Program-made: the position numbers and the translations under genes
Notes under the pieces: model-generated
Told to the model about the DNA's origin: nothing
The model's input: the letters and a program-made list of their open reading frames with translations, nothing else
Databases searched by the model: none
Part shown: piece after piece, positions 45,031 to 56,146 of the stretch
Layout: each line of letters begins with the position of its first letter
Position numbering within the stretch: the stretch's first letter is position 1
NCBI RefSeq assembly: GCF_030272615.1
Contig: NC_081413.1
Coordinates: 555,171,136-555,235,135 of the forward strand
DNA: 64,000 nucleotides
Direction of reading: 5' to 3'
From: Cryptomeria japonica
Taxonomy: Eukaryota; Streptophyta; Pinopsida; Cupressales; Cupressaceae

Positions 45031-45758
45031 TTACATTAGCATAGCAGATTCTCTCCTCCTCTCTTTTGTTACTTCTTCTATATGTTATTCTCGTTCTTCT
45101 ATTTGTCGTCCTTAGTGTTGTCTACTTGAGGACGATGCAAAGCATTGACATCTCTTTTGGTCTCTCTCATGTTGACTCAAAAGACACATGTGTTCCCTTC
45201 TTCTAGGTGACCTTCCTTGATTGGGGAATGAAGAACAATTATGCATACATACATATGATATATATACATGAATTATTATACAGCATACTGACCTCGAGGA
45301 AAGCGAAGTCACCTCATACTTTATGTTTGTGTTTATTATCTTCGGGTTTATCTCACACTTGGGGGCTAAATCCTTGCGATAACGTGCTCCTTTCCCTTCT
45401 CATTTCTTATGTGTATCACTACGTTAAAACAATCACCCCCGTTGAGGCATGTGCGATCACTTTAACGTAGGGGGGCATACACCCCGTCTATCCCTTCAAG
45501 ATACTTGAAAATTTCTTGGCGAACTTAGCTTTGCCTTGAAAATTTTTGGTATTTCTCTTGCATGACTCATAGTGAGGGAACCTTACTACTGACAGTCATG
45601 GTTCTCCCTCGTGATCTTCCCTTTTACTTTGTCAATCGAAGTCGTAAGATCCTTAGTCCACTGGGGGCTTGGTGTATCTTGCCTCCTTGACGTGGTGAAA
45701 GTCTTTCAATGTTGTTTCCTTGTACTTTACCGGAAGTATGAGCATACATACTCCCACT
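45031..45758 (+). other. Gypsy 3' untranslated region
   Basis: No coding frame is conserved. It leads from the last stop to the polypurine tract. There is no remnant of RT or integrase. Confidence 0.65.
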
Positions 45759-45773
45759 AAAGTGGGGGCTAAA
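45759..45773 (+). other. polypurine tract of Gypsy element
   Basis: AAAGTGGGGGCTAAA lies immediately upstream of the TGTAGCG start of the right LTR and would prime plus-strand synthesis. Confidence 0.65.
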
Positions 45774-46982
45774 TGTAGCGTCCTAAAATTGCGACACTTG
45801 CAATTTCGACTGCATTTCGGTCTTCACGATGGTGACGCAACACGCAACCTAAATGGAGACCTCAAAACCTGATTATGACACTAAAAACTGCATTTTCTTG
45901 CACTCTGGCCTGAACCTCCTTCGCACCCTGCTGTCCCGGGAGGTGGGACCAGAGCGCCCAGCACCCTGGTCCTTCAGGACCAGGGTGCCCAGTGCCCTGG
46001 TCCCTGGCCCTATTTTGGGCCCGATCTCCTATGGGACTTCGGGTCTTTTTGTTTGCAAATTGGAAAATTATCTTTCCTAGTCAGCCTAAGGTCGGGAAAA
46101 TCAGTCTATCAGCCCTAATTGACAAGTATATAAACTACATTTTCTCTCTCATTTTGGGGAGAAGATGAATATATGTGGAAACGATACTCAAGCATTCAAG
46201 CATTCAAGCATTCAAGCATTCCTTCTAAGTCTCCATTCAAGGCTAAGTGTTGCATTCAAGACAAGGATTCAACCATTGAAGAGGAGATTACATACAACAT
46301 ACAACAAACAACAACATCTATACCTTCGCACATAAGGATACAAACATCCTTACAACAAGGTATTAGTACTTGTTTTACATTATAGACATTTACATTTACA
46401 ACAATTTCTCATTTCTTGGTTAATTCCAAAACCGGGGTTTGACCTAAAGGCAAACCCCTAATCCCTAACCCCCCAATCGTCTTTGCTTTTCTGTGTGTAG
46501 GTTGCAGGTACGTGGTTGAAATTGAAGATCTGGAATCCTTGTGCAGAGACGAACAGATCCCCCTTCGTTTTGCGGATTTTTCGAAGGACCGTGGCACCGG
46601 GCGCCATCGTCCCATCAAATTTTACTCAAATTTGCAGGATAGTGCCATATCAACATTTTAGAGCTAATTCCAGGTCTGCAGCTTCATCCTATATCCCTAT
46701 CTCAGTTTATAAGTGAATCTTTGTCACTTTCTATGCATTCCTAGCTTAATTCTTCTATCAACATTCTTTACAAAAGAGGGTAGCCTTGCTGTCTTAACCC
46801 TTGAAACACATTTAGAATCCAATCTTGCATTGTGTGGGATTGGATCTTGTGGGTTTCAACCCCTCTTTTGAATGTAAAGTCTCCCAAGTGAAAACCATCA
46901 ACCCTAGCGACCTCCCTTCTCTCTCCTCGGAGTTGGAAGAGGGGAGAGAAACTAGGGTTTAATTGCGATTTTCCGCTTTACA
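45774..46982 (+). repeat. 3' LTR of Gypsy element
   Basis: It is 31 bp longer than the left LTR. The whole difference is explained by an extra palindromic unit around 45961-45988. It ends CCGCTTTACA and is followed by ATTTG. Confidence 0.93.
45961..45988 (+). repeat. perfect 13-bp inverted repeat, specific to the right LTR
   Basis: GCACCCTGGTCCT, spacer TC, AGGACCAGGGTGC. The left LTR lacks this 31-bp unit. Related GC-rich palindromes occur in LTR A and LTR B. Confidence 0.9.
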
Positions 46983-48652
46983 ATTTGGATGTTAACCTAG
47001 GATGGATCCTTCTTTGTGGTCTCAACTGTTAAAATATTGGCTTCTCCCTTGCCCCATCCTCTTGTTTGGCCAAGGCTTGGGTCAAAAACCTCACCCCTAA
47101 AGTTAATATTTTCTTTTGGCTTTTTCTCCAAAATAAAATCCTTATGACTGACAATTTAAGTAAGAGAGGATTCATGATCCAAAATAGATGTCACTTGTGT
47201 CTCAATGATGAAGAATATCTCTCTCACCTTGTGCTGCACTACCCCTTCGTGATTGAGATTTGGAGTATGATTTTGAAGAAGTGGAAGTTAGCTTGGGTCT
47301 TTTTGGATAAGGTGGAAGATTTCTTTGTCTAATGAAGGTGTCCCTCTTCTAACTCTATTATAAAAATTCTTTGGTCCCTATTGTTTCGCTATGTCTCATT
47401 GCATGCTTAGAAGGAAAGGAACAACATAATCTTTAGCTGATCTTTTTGCTCAGCTGAGATTGTTTCTAATAAGGTGCATATATCCATCAAAGAAAATATG
47501 AAGTTAATTTGTAGTGGCACTAACTACCTTCCTTCCAATTTTATTTCTGAGGAGGACAAGAGGATATCAATGGAGTGGGGATTAGAGGATGATATTAGCA
47601 AAGTCAAAAAAAGAAATCTAGAGACGATGTTGTCTGGAACTACCCCCTGGAGGGATGGGTGAAAGTTGATTTCGATGGGGTAACCAAGGGGAAGCCTAGA
47701 CCTGCTGGAGGAGGGGAGTGGTTAGAGATTCTCAAAGGTGTTGTATGGTTTTGGTGGCCCTACTTTTGGGATCTCGATCTAATCACATAGCTGAAGCTAT
47801 GGTAGCTATGGAGAGCATTAAAATCATTGAGAAATTGCAATTTAAAAATTTTTGGATAGAGGGGGACTTCTTAAATATTATAAAATGTCTTAAGGGTTTG
47901 GCTAAGCCCTCTTGGGAAATTAAAAACATTATTACTAAGGCCCTTAACATTATGGAAGGCTTGGATAGGTGTGTTATAATGCATACCTATAGGCAAGCAA
48001 ATAAGGTTGTCGACACTTTTGCTAACATAGGAGTTAAGTTATTGGTCCCTTTTATTTGGAAAAGTGAAAGCAATATGTCTTTAGAGGTTAAGGAGAAATT
48101 ATTTTATGATCCCACAAATAGAAAGGATACTCCCTTATTATTTAATGATGGCCCCTAGATCGAGTTTTTCATTAATGATGGTTGAGCTGGCGGGAAGTTT
48201 CTAGACTACATGAGGTGGACTACTCTGCATGCTTTGTGGGTGATTAAGTGCATGATATGCCTTGGCTCTACTATTCTCTATTGGCTTTGTAGAGTATTAT
48301 TTCTTAGACAAGGGAGAGGCTGTTGGAATTACTGAAACTATGGGGGGCAATATTAGCAGGAGTGAGCCGATGAGCTATGAAGGTTGGAAGAAGGAACATA
48401 AGTTTGGCAAAGATTACATAAAGAAGGGATAGCATGGTACATGGAGAAGCTACATGGCAAAAAGGACCATGTTTCAAAACTCTTTGTTAAGGAATGGAAC
48501 AAAAAGAAAGTCACCCTATTTGGGTAGAAAGTGAAGTTGGATGAGAAGTTGGTTGCAGAGGTGATAGAGTTATCGATGGAAGGGGCCAAATTCTTCAAGG
48601 ATATAAAATTCTCTGACAATGCGGTGAACACATTTCCAAAGAATAAAGATGA

Positions 48653-49795
48653 TGATGAATACTAAGAGGGGCGGGGGGGTGAATTAGTATGCCAAAAATC
48701 TCTGTACTTAAACACTTTACTATTCTAATAGTAAACTGGTAAAGCAGCTTAGCAAACAAACCGGTTAGCATACATGCAAACCAAATAGCAAATAATGCAT
48801 TCACCCACAGAAGCACAAACACCATAAAACAAGATATTTTGACGTGGAAAACCAAATGGGAAAAACCACAGTGAGATGAAACTCACAAGTAACTATCTAC
48901 AGAGTAGGAACCAGACCGGTTAAGGTCATACAATATTCTTTACCAGAACAGATCCTATTAGGAATCTCAATCTCTATTAGGAGACAAGTCCGATTAAAGA
49001 CTACCTTGCTAAAGGATTTTAGATCCACAGATGTGAACCACCTTATTAGAGGATTTACAAAAGGCTTTTTGGGCCTACTCGGTTAAGGGTTTTAGACTTG
49101 TCAAAGATGTGAGTAATCAACAAGTGAGTGATCTAGCAAATAGCACAGATTGCTTGTTTAGATCCTTGATAGCTCATTCCAAATGCATTCCAGCATTACT
49201 TAAGTCTCCAACACATTCACACTCTACCTTCTCTTACAGACCTAAACTTCTCTTCTATATTCACACTTACAAAAACTCTTCAACCACCTTAAACCCTAGC
49301 AACAACATAAAACCCTAGACATGATGTCCGTATAAAAGAATTCAATTTCATGTCAGTCCAATAGGATTACAATACAATTTCCTAGGTTAAATGCATCTAG
49401 TCATATTCAGTAATATGACACAAAAAGCACCGCCAGAGTGTTGGCACTGCCAAACAATCGGTGGATGGTAACTCATCACAAAATGTCGGTTTAAACAAAA
49501 TATTGGTTTAAGCAAAATACTGATTGCCAGTTTGACAAAAATGAAGATTGGAAAATATGTGTTCTGCCACTTTGATCCTTCATACCACTTGAGATCCTCA
49601 AACCACTTGGGGTCAACATACCACTTGAGATAGGTAACTACTTTCTACAAAACACCGATAGTCTAAAGGCTAGCACATGATACTGGTTAGGAACAATTAC
49701 CGGTTGAGCATAATTCATACATTCACAAAGTGATCTTATAACAAGTGTGTGTCCATCAATGACAATCACAACATCAACCATCAAGAATGCCAACA
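48653..49795 (-). repeat. 3' LTR, copy 2 non-autonomous element
   Basis: A 1143-bp LTR on the minus strand starts TGTTGGCATTCTTGATGG and ends TTAGTATTCATCA. It includes a C-rich tract near the end (plus strand GGGGCGGGGGGG, 48667-48678) and several ACCGGT words. Confidence 0.92.
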
Positions 49796-49810
49796 ATCTT
49801 CCCCTTTGGC
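49796..49810 (-). other. polypurine tract, copy 2
   Basis: The minus strand reads GCCAAAGGGGAAGAT immediately before the TGTTGGC start of the 3' LTR. Confidence 0.8.
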
Positions 49811-50065
49811 ATTGATGGCAACACTTAGGAAAAATTTTGACATCTAAGTGTTTTACAAAAATAATATGCCATAAGCAAAGTTATTCCCCCGAAGCATATA
49901 CACTATCCCTTTTGCAGAAAATACAATGTATACTATTCTTTATCAGAGATAGACATGAAAGTATGTATCAAAACCTTAAAATTTATAGACTTCTCCCCCT
50001 TTTCCAACAATGATAAAAACACTACAGATGAACCCCTATTCCATTAGTATTAAAATAATAAATGT

Positions 50066-53000
50066 TTATGACAATAATGAGTAAAATTTGTCAAAAACTG
50101 ATTTAAAGTCCTGCAAAAATTGCTTCATAGATAAGGACCATGAGTCAAGTGGGGAGGTAGTCACTTCTTTCTCTGTCTGCATTTGGGAGACCTGTTCTTC
50201 CATGGCATCTATCATGCTCATTTCTTGAGTGACTGTTAGGGCATCAAGTTTTAGATAGCATTTCTGGAGGATTTGAAATCTTGGTAGTAGGATTAGTTGA
50301 AGTTCCTGCAAGTTCCTTGTCGGATTTCTTATTTTTGCCTCAATTCATGCAGACTGGATTTGAAGCTTGTGAATGGTTTGTCCATATGTGGAGAAGGAAT
50401 CATATGGCATTTTGAAGGTGCTAATAAATAACTGCATATCTGATTGTAGTTTGTTCTTCTGGGTGAGCACATCATCACAAAATAGATGAGGTTGACATAT
50501 CTTGCTGAGAAGTAGATTTCCCTCATCCATTGCATCTTTCATGTCCTTCTGTGTCTTTTGCAATTCTAACCAAAGCTCATTCAACTTCTTCACCAGGGAA
50601 GTGTTCAGAGCCTTTTGATGTTCTTTCTTAGCATTTGCCTATGTAGCCTCTTCTAGGCTCTATGCTTGATCATCTACAACTGTACATAGGAGCTTCAATT
50701 GTGCCAGTGAGGAATCAATATTGGGGAGGTTTTGTACTGGGTATCAAATCGGTAAGAGTGTCCACCACAGCTTGGATCACATCTTGCTCCTTCTTCCTCC
50801 TTATCACTTCTAGGCGTTCTTGATAAACCTTAATGCTCTGCAGTAGCTCCATTTCATTTGCAGACTGGAGGTCAATAGGACTGGTGGGGTCAGCTAGTTT
50901 GGCTTGACTACCGGTTGCCTTTGGAGTCTCCATCTGAGTGCTTTTTATCATTTCTTCTTTCTCTTCTTCCTTCTTTTTCTTCTCCGCTTCCTTTCTCTTC
51001 CCCTCTTCCTTTTCCTCTTCCTTCTTCTTCTCCACTTCCTTTCTCTTTTCCTCTTCCTTTTCCTCTTCCTTCTTCTTCTTCTCATCTTCTTGTTTCTTTT
51101 TCTCCTCTTCATCTTTCTCTTTTCCTCCTCTCTCTTTTTCTTCTCATCCTCTTCCTTTTTCTTCTCCTCTGCTTGCTTCTTTGCTTCCTCTTTTCTGTCC
51201 TCTGCTTCCTTCTTCTTATCTTCCTGTTGCTTCTTTTCTTCTTCAGTCTGCTTCTCCTGTCTTGCTTCTTCATATGGTGTACCCTGAGTAACATTTTCAC
51301 CATCTAGGGTGTCAACATCAATGGGGTCCATTTGTCCTGTGACCGGTTCTCCTTCACTGTTATACACCTCATCCGGTTTGCCAATTTCCAGTTCTTTTTC
51401 AGTTTGCTGGTTTGCGTCAGATACTTGATGCAATCTCAGAGTGGCTTTGGTATGAGAGTGAGTATCTTTTATTACTTCAGAGGCTTTCCTTCAAGCAACA
51501 TGAGTCTTATTCTTCTCATGAAGAAGAGGCCTTTAAAGTTCTCCACGATTTCATAGAATTTTGAGTTAGATACATCAGGAAAATATTGTGCAAATATTTC
51601 CTCCCTCATTTCCTGTTCTTTTTCAATGGCAATGCGCCATTTGGTGTCTAAAGAATTATACAAAGAATCTAGTGTCACAAATTTTATATCTGATGGCGAC
51701 TAGTCATTAACACATAAATACTTAATGATTTCTTGTTCAACTTCTTCCTTTTCTTCATTATTGAAATCATCAAAAAGATCTACTAAATCATTCAGCAACT
51801 TTCTCCTAATTTTTTTAAGAGTTCTTTGATAATGTGTCAAAGGTATGTAGGAAGAGATGTCAATATTTACTGGTGCTGACATTGCCGGTTCATTCTTTGT
51901 CTTTTTCTTTGTTAGCCTAGTCTTCTTAGGTTGTTCTTTAGACACAGTGTCCTTTGAGTCTGCTGAATTGTTCTTTGTCTTCCTTTTCCTCTTGAAGACT
52001 TTGGTAGGTGTCGCTTCCAGTTTCTTCTTTGTAGGTGACCCCTTGGTCACTTTGGGACTAGATGAAGTAACCGGTGCCGATGCTGAAGGCATTGCCTTTC
52101 CTTTCTTTGCTGAGGGTTCTTTAACTAGTGTAACCCTTTCTAGATAGGTGTCGGTTCTCTTTGCCTTAGGATCAAGGGGCAAGGCAAGTAGGGTAGAAGC
52201 ATACCCGTCCAGCATATCATACATTACCTCATAGCCCATAGGCTCCACTTCTTCTTGTCTAGGCTCAACCGCCTCCATTATGCACACATCAATTTTGATG
52301 GTGAAGCATATGTCCTCCTCATACTTCTTGACTATATCACCGGATATCCTTATCCTTTGGCTCATCTTGCGTCTGAACTCATCAAAGTATTTGTTCAGTG
52401 CTTCTAGATAGTCGATTCCAACCGCTTGTAGACTTTCCTTGATTTGTTTTGTCACCAGTTGATCGACAGACCACTGAATGTCACCTACTCCTGGAAAGTA
52501 GCCTTGAAAGTAAAAGAACAAACCAACCGGCAGTTGTCCAAACTTAAATCTCAGTGCATTGTCCTGTTTGATCAACTTGAGATTCAACATGAGTTGTCTT
52601 TGCATACAAGTGCATAGATTAAACAATGCATCTTCCTTGATCATTTTGTACATGGCATTTATTGTTGTAGTAGAGACATAATTAATTCTGCTAGCAGAGA
52701 ATGTTCGGTAACCTATCACCATGCTAGCATACTTGACCAGATCATCCTTGATTGAGTTGACAATCATTCCATGTGAGTCGCTCACTGAACCGGTGAGCTT
52801 GGACATTTCAGTCTTACTGACCTTCCTTACGGCTGACACTTCCCCTATGTTACAAAAACTGGTGATGCCATGAATCGCTTCTGGTGTGATATCATGCATC
52901 TGCTCTAGGTACATTTTATCACCATGAACTCTACTTAGAATGATTCAGATGTGATCATCTATGAAATCTTCAAGGAAATAAACCTCATTGTGAAGCTTCT

Positions 53001-53241
53001 TCTTCTCCAAGATGTTGTACTCCAGTTTGATCTTTTTATCCTTCCCACAGAATAGAACTAGCTAAGAGTGGATTGCAAGAGACCCTAGGTCTTCAATTTT
53101 ACAGTCTATGTAATCAGAAATGCCTTCTTCCACTATTACACTAGCACATACTTGAGATAGGGCATTGTATTTCAACTTTCATTGAATGAAGTCCATAGAA
53201 TCAACAAGTGCACTAGAGCCAACATGTGATGCAGAAGCCAT
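50066..53241 (-). pseudogene. accessory protein of unknown function, long form, with K/E-rich tail; broken
   Basis: The M-A-S start at 53241 and the frame to 51472 are continuous but interrupted by stops, including three before 52914. The longest open piece is 52914-51700 (404 aa): H-D-I-T-P-E-A-I-H-G-I-T, then a helical middle (I-N-A-M-Y-K-M-I-K, R-F-K-F-G-Q-L-P-V-G-L-F-F-Y-F) and a basic Lys/Ser/Thr/Pro-rich region. Downstream come an extreme Lys/Glu/Arg-rich tract (51433-50948) and two coiled-coil-like frames (50593-50345, 50311-50066) in shifted frames. It is homologous to 7574-8127. No enzyme motif is seen. It was probably once one protein of about 1000 residues. Confidence 0.65.
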
Positions 53242-53683
53242 AATAAATGGAGAATTATCAAAAATACCTTCGCAGATTAAAATTTAGGGCTTTGTAATTT
53301 GAACTTAGTCACACACTCCTTTGGTTGCTGAGATACTGCTTTGCGTTCTTCACTCGTCCAACAGATGTTTGCTTCAGATTCTCCTTCAGGATTTTGATAA
53401 GCTTTTTGAATCGCAGTGTAAATTTCTTTTCTTCGCTTTGCACTTGAAGAACATCTTTGCTCAAAAAATGATAAGTGAGAAATGATTTGAAAATTCCTTT
53501 TAAATGGATTCTCCACCTACCATAATAAATGCTCCACTATTAGGGCGTAAACCCTAATTTGCCTTTTACCATTTCTGCCTTCTGCCAACTAACAGGTATC
53601 ACATACTGGTTAAGGTCTTTTACTGGTGTAAACCAAGGGTTCGATGCATTTCACCATTTGCTCCCCCTAAGCTTTTCTGATGC

Positions 53684-54967
53684 TTAGTTTGTCAGTTCCG
53701 TGATTTGCACACTAGGTGTAGAAACTGGTTCTTCTTGCAACATCGCTAGTTTCTTCTTCCAGGTTTTGTTCATATCCACTTGAATGTTTTCAACATCAAT
53801 TTTTCCTTCCAGAGTGACCGGTATATCATCCGATATACTCTTTCTACTTCTGTAGAATCTGGCAATGTGACTCAGTTTATTGCAATGATAGCAAACTGTT
53901 CCAGGTGCTCTCCATGGTCCATTGTTCATGTTTCCATTCTTCCTTCTGCATGTTGCAGCAATGTGACCACTACCATGATAGATCAAACAGGCTATTCTCC
54001 AACCAGTTGCTGCTTGATAGCCACCAGACCATTGGCCATAGGTATTATACCGGTTAGAGTTCTGGTTCATAGGAGGTTTCGGGACACCTCCTTGAGTCCT
54101 TTGAGGATATCTTCTAGTGTTGTTCATAACAGACCTACATTCAAATGCTTTATGCCCAAACTTGTTGCATGCATAACAGTTACCATTGAATCTATAAGAT
54201 CTAGGCTTATCATTTAGAAAATAAGGAAAATTATTGTAAGCCTTACTTCTACATACATTAGCAGTGTGTCCTTCCTTGAGACAATTAAAGCAAACCAGTT
54301 TGAACTTTTGCTTACCTTTACCTTTGAATGCTGGTTGCTTCTTCAATGCTTCAACATTAGCACCAGAGGTCTCACCTACCTCATGACTGGAGTAACCAAG
54401 TCCATTAGTATTCTTGACAGGTTTGGCCAATTCAAGCTTTTGCTCTAGCTTAACAGTACTCTTGTTGAACTTAGCAAGTATTTCCTTTGACTCAGAGAGT
54501 TCTTTGGAAATAGCAGCATTGGATTCCTTCAAGGTTACATTCTTAGAGATAGCCATATTTAGTTCACCTTGTACTTCTTCTTTTTCCATTTTGCTCTCAT
54601 GAAGGTGAGTGGTAAGTGCACTGATCTCTTGCTTCAATTTGGAGATCTCATGATCTTTTTCCTTAACCAGATCTTCAGTTTTCCTCCGGTTCTCAAGCTC
54701 TTGACACATTCAAATAGTCAGTCCTTCGAACTCCTTTCTCAGGTTGGAATTAGATTCATTCAACTTTTCTACTTCTTGAATTAGGGCTTCCATATCCACT
54801 TCATCAGAAGAACTATTTTCAGATAGTTCCATCAGTTTTTCAACACGTTCTCTCCTTTTTACCTGAGAGGCCTTATATTTGACCATAAGATCATCATAGG
54901 CTTGCTCAGACTGAGTGAGCCAATGAGTAAGTTCCCTCACAGTGTATTCCCCCATATCTCTTTCCAA
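53684..54967 (-). pseudogene. gag-like protein, coiled coil plus four CCHC-type knuckles, one stop
   Basis: ATG at 54967 opens M-E-R-D-M-G-E-Y-T, about 24 bp after the PBS. A single TGA (54710-54712) is immediately followed by an in-frame ATG. Residues 1-190 are coiled coil. A linker N-G-L-G-Y-S...E-V-G-E-T-S-G matches the copy at 6168-7229. Zinc knuckles are CFNCLKEGHTANVC, CYACNKFGHKAFEC, CLIYHGSGHIAATC (second Cys lost) and CYHCNKLSHIARFY (last Cys lost). The likely role is RNA binding and packaging. It ends at TAG 53684. Confidence 0.8.
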
Positions 54968-54990
54968 GTGGTTAGACTTATAGAAAGGTT

Positions 54991-55005
54991 GGCTCTGATA
55001 CCAAT
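54991..55005 (-). other. primer-binding site, tRNA-iMet, copy 2
   Basis: The minus strand reads ATTGGTATCAGAGCC directly after the 5' LTR end TTCATCA. It is a perfect match to the Copia-type site. Confidence 0.92.
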
Positions 55006-56146
55006 TGATGAATACTAAGAGGGGGGGGGTGAATTAGTATGCCAAAAATCTTTGTACTTAAACACTTTACTACTTTAACAGTAAACTGGTAAAGAAGCTT
55101 AGCAAACAAACTGGTTAGCACACATGCAAACCAAATAGCAAATAATGCATTCACCCATAGAAGCACAAACACCATAACACAAGATATTTTGACGTGGAAA
55201 CCCAAATGGGAAAAACCACAGTGAGATGAAACTCACAAGTAACTATCTACAGAATAGGAACCAGACCGGTTAAGGTCATACAATGTTCTTTACCAGAACA
55301 GATCCTATTAGGAATCTCAATTTTTGTTAGGAGACAAGTCTGATTAAAGACTACCTTGCTAAAGGATTTTAGATCCACAGATGTGAACCACCTTGTTAGA
55401 GGATTTACAAAAGGCTTTTTGGGCCTACCTGGTTAAGGGTTTTAGACTTGTCGAAGATGTGAGTAATCAACAAGTTAGTGATCTAGCAAATAGCACAGAT
55501 TGCTTGTTTAGATCCTTGATAGCTCATTCCAAATGCATTCTAGCATTACTTCAGTCTCCAACACATTCACACTCTACCTTCTCTTATAGACCTAAACTTC
55601 TCTTCTATATTCACACTTACAAAAACTCTTCAACCACCTTAAACCCTAGCAACAACATAAAACCCTAGACATGATGTCCTTATAAAGGAATCTCATTTCA
55701 TGTCTGTCCAATAGGATTACAATACAATTTCCTAGGTTCAATGAATCTAGTCATATTCTATAATACGACACAAAAAGCACCGCCAGAGTGTCGGCACCGC
55801 CAAACAATCAGTGGATGGTAACTCATCATAGAGTATTACTAGTTTAAACAAAATACCGGTTGAAGCAAAATATCGGTTGCCAGTTTGACAAATGAAGACT
55901 GGAAAATATGTGTTTTTCCACTTTGATCCTTCGTACCGCTTGAGATCCTCAAACCACTTGGGGTCAACATACCGCTTTAGACAGGTAACTACTTTCTGCA
56001 AAACACCGATAGTCTAAAGACTAGCACATGATACCAGTTAGGAACAATTATCGGTTGAGCATAATTCATACATTCACAAAGTGATCTTATAACAAGTGTG
56101 TGTCCATCAATGACAATCACAACATCAACCATCAAGAATGCCAATA
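55006..56146 (-). repeat. 5' LTR, copy 2 non-autonomous element
   Basis: The 1141-bp LTR matches 48653-49795. Its outer end is mutated (plus strand GCCAATA instead of GCCAACA). Confidence 0.92.

Larger units (their letters stand above)
39227..46982 (+). mobile_element. complete non-autonomous Gypsy element (gag-pro only)
   Basis: LTRs of 1178 bp (39227-40404) and 1209 bp (45774-46982) are flanked by ATTTG (39222-39226 and 46983-46987). A PBS follows the left LTR and a purine tract precedes the right one. The interior has a 1.2-kb leader, a 628-codon gag, and a protease-like region in the same frame, then untranslated DNA. RT, RNase H and integrase are absent. The gag C-terminal HRQPGHDTEKC motif and same-frame gag/pro organisation resemble Tat/Ogre-type Gypsy elements (inference). 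The LTRs differ by roughly 3-4% by eye, mostly transitions. Confidence 0.93.
36129..48158 (+). pseudogene. LINE 2 ORF2: endonuclease, RT, zf-RVT, RNase H; broken and split by a Gypsy element
   Basis: ATG 36129 starts M-K-I-I-S-W-N-I-R-G-L, then I-Q-E-T-K-M, M-G-D-F-N and S-N-H-F-P-I (SDH with Asp to Asn). RT spans about 37583-38230: N-F-R-P-I-S-L, Q-N-G-I-V-S-G-R-Q, KLDLVKAYDRVDW, RGLRQGDPISP, and FMDD in place of Y/FADD with a stop two codons before it. The zf-RVT zinc-binding region (39140-39210 and 46988-47332) and a C-terminal RNase H (47650-48158: V-K-V-D-F-D-G, H-I-A-E-A, Y-R-Q-A-N-K-V) follow. Stops at 36339 and 36711 and several frameshifts inactivate it. The Gypsy element lies within zf-RVT. 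Confidence 0.9.
48653..56146 (-). mobile_element. complete non-autonomous LTR element with accessory ORF, copy 2
   Basis: LTRs at 55006-56146 (5') and 48653-49795 (3') are flanked by GATGA (48648-48652 and 56147-56151). The PBS is a perfect iMet type. Minus-strand order is gag-like coiled coil/CCHC ORF (54967-53684) and accessory ORF (53241 to about 50066), then polypurine tract. Protease, integrase and RT are absent. The LTRs differ by roughly 5% by eye. It is a larger relative of the element at 5313-8911 and shows its full accessory region. Confidence 0.93.

Noticed and set aside
50904-51307. Three overlapping plus-strand frames of 117-130 aa rich in Ser/Phe/Leu
   Set aside because: They are the antisense of the Lys/Glu-rich purine tract of the minus-strand accessory ORF; their composition is an artefact.
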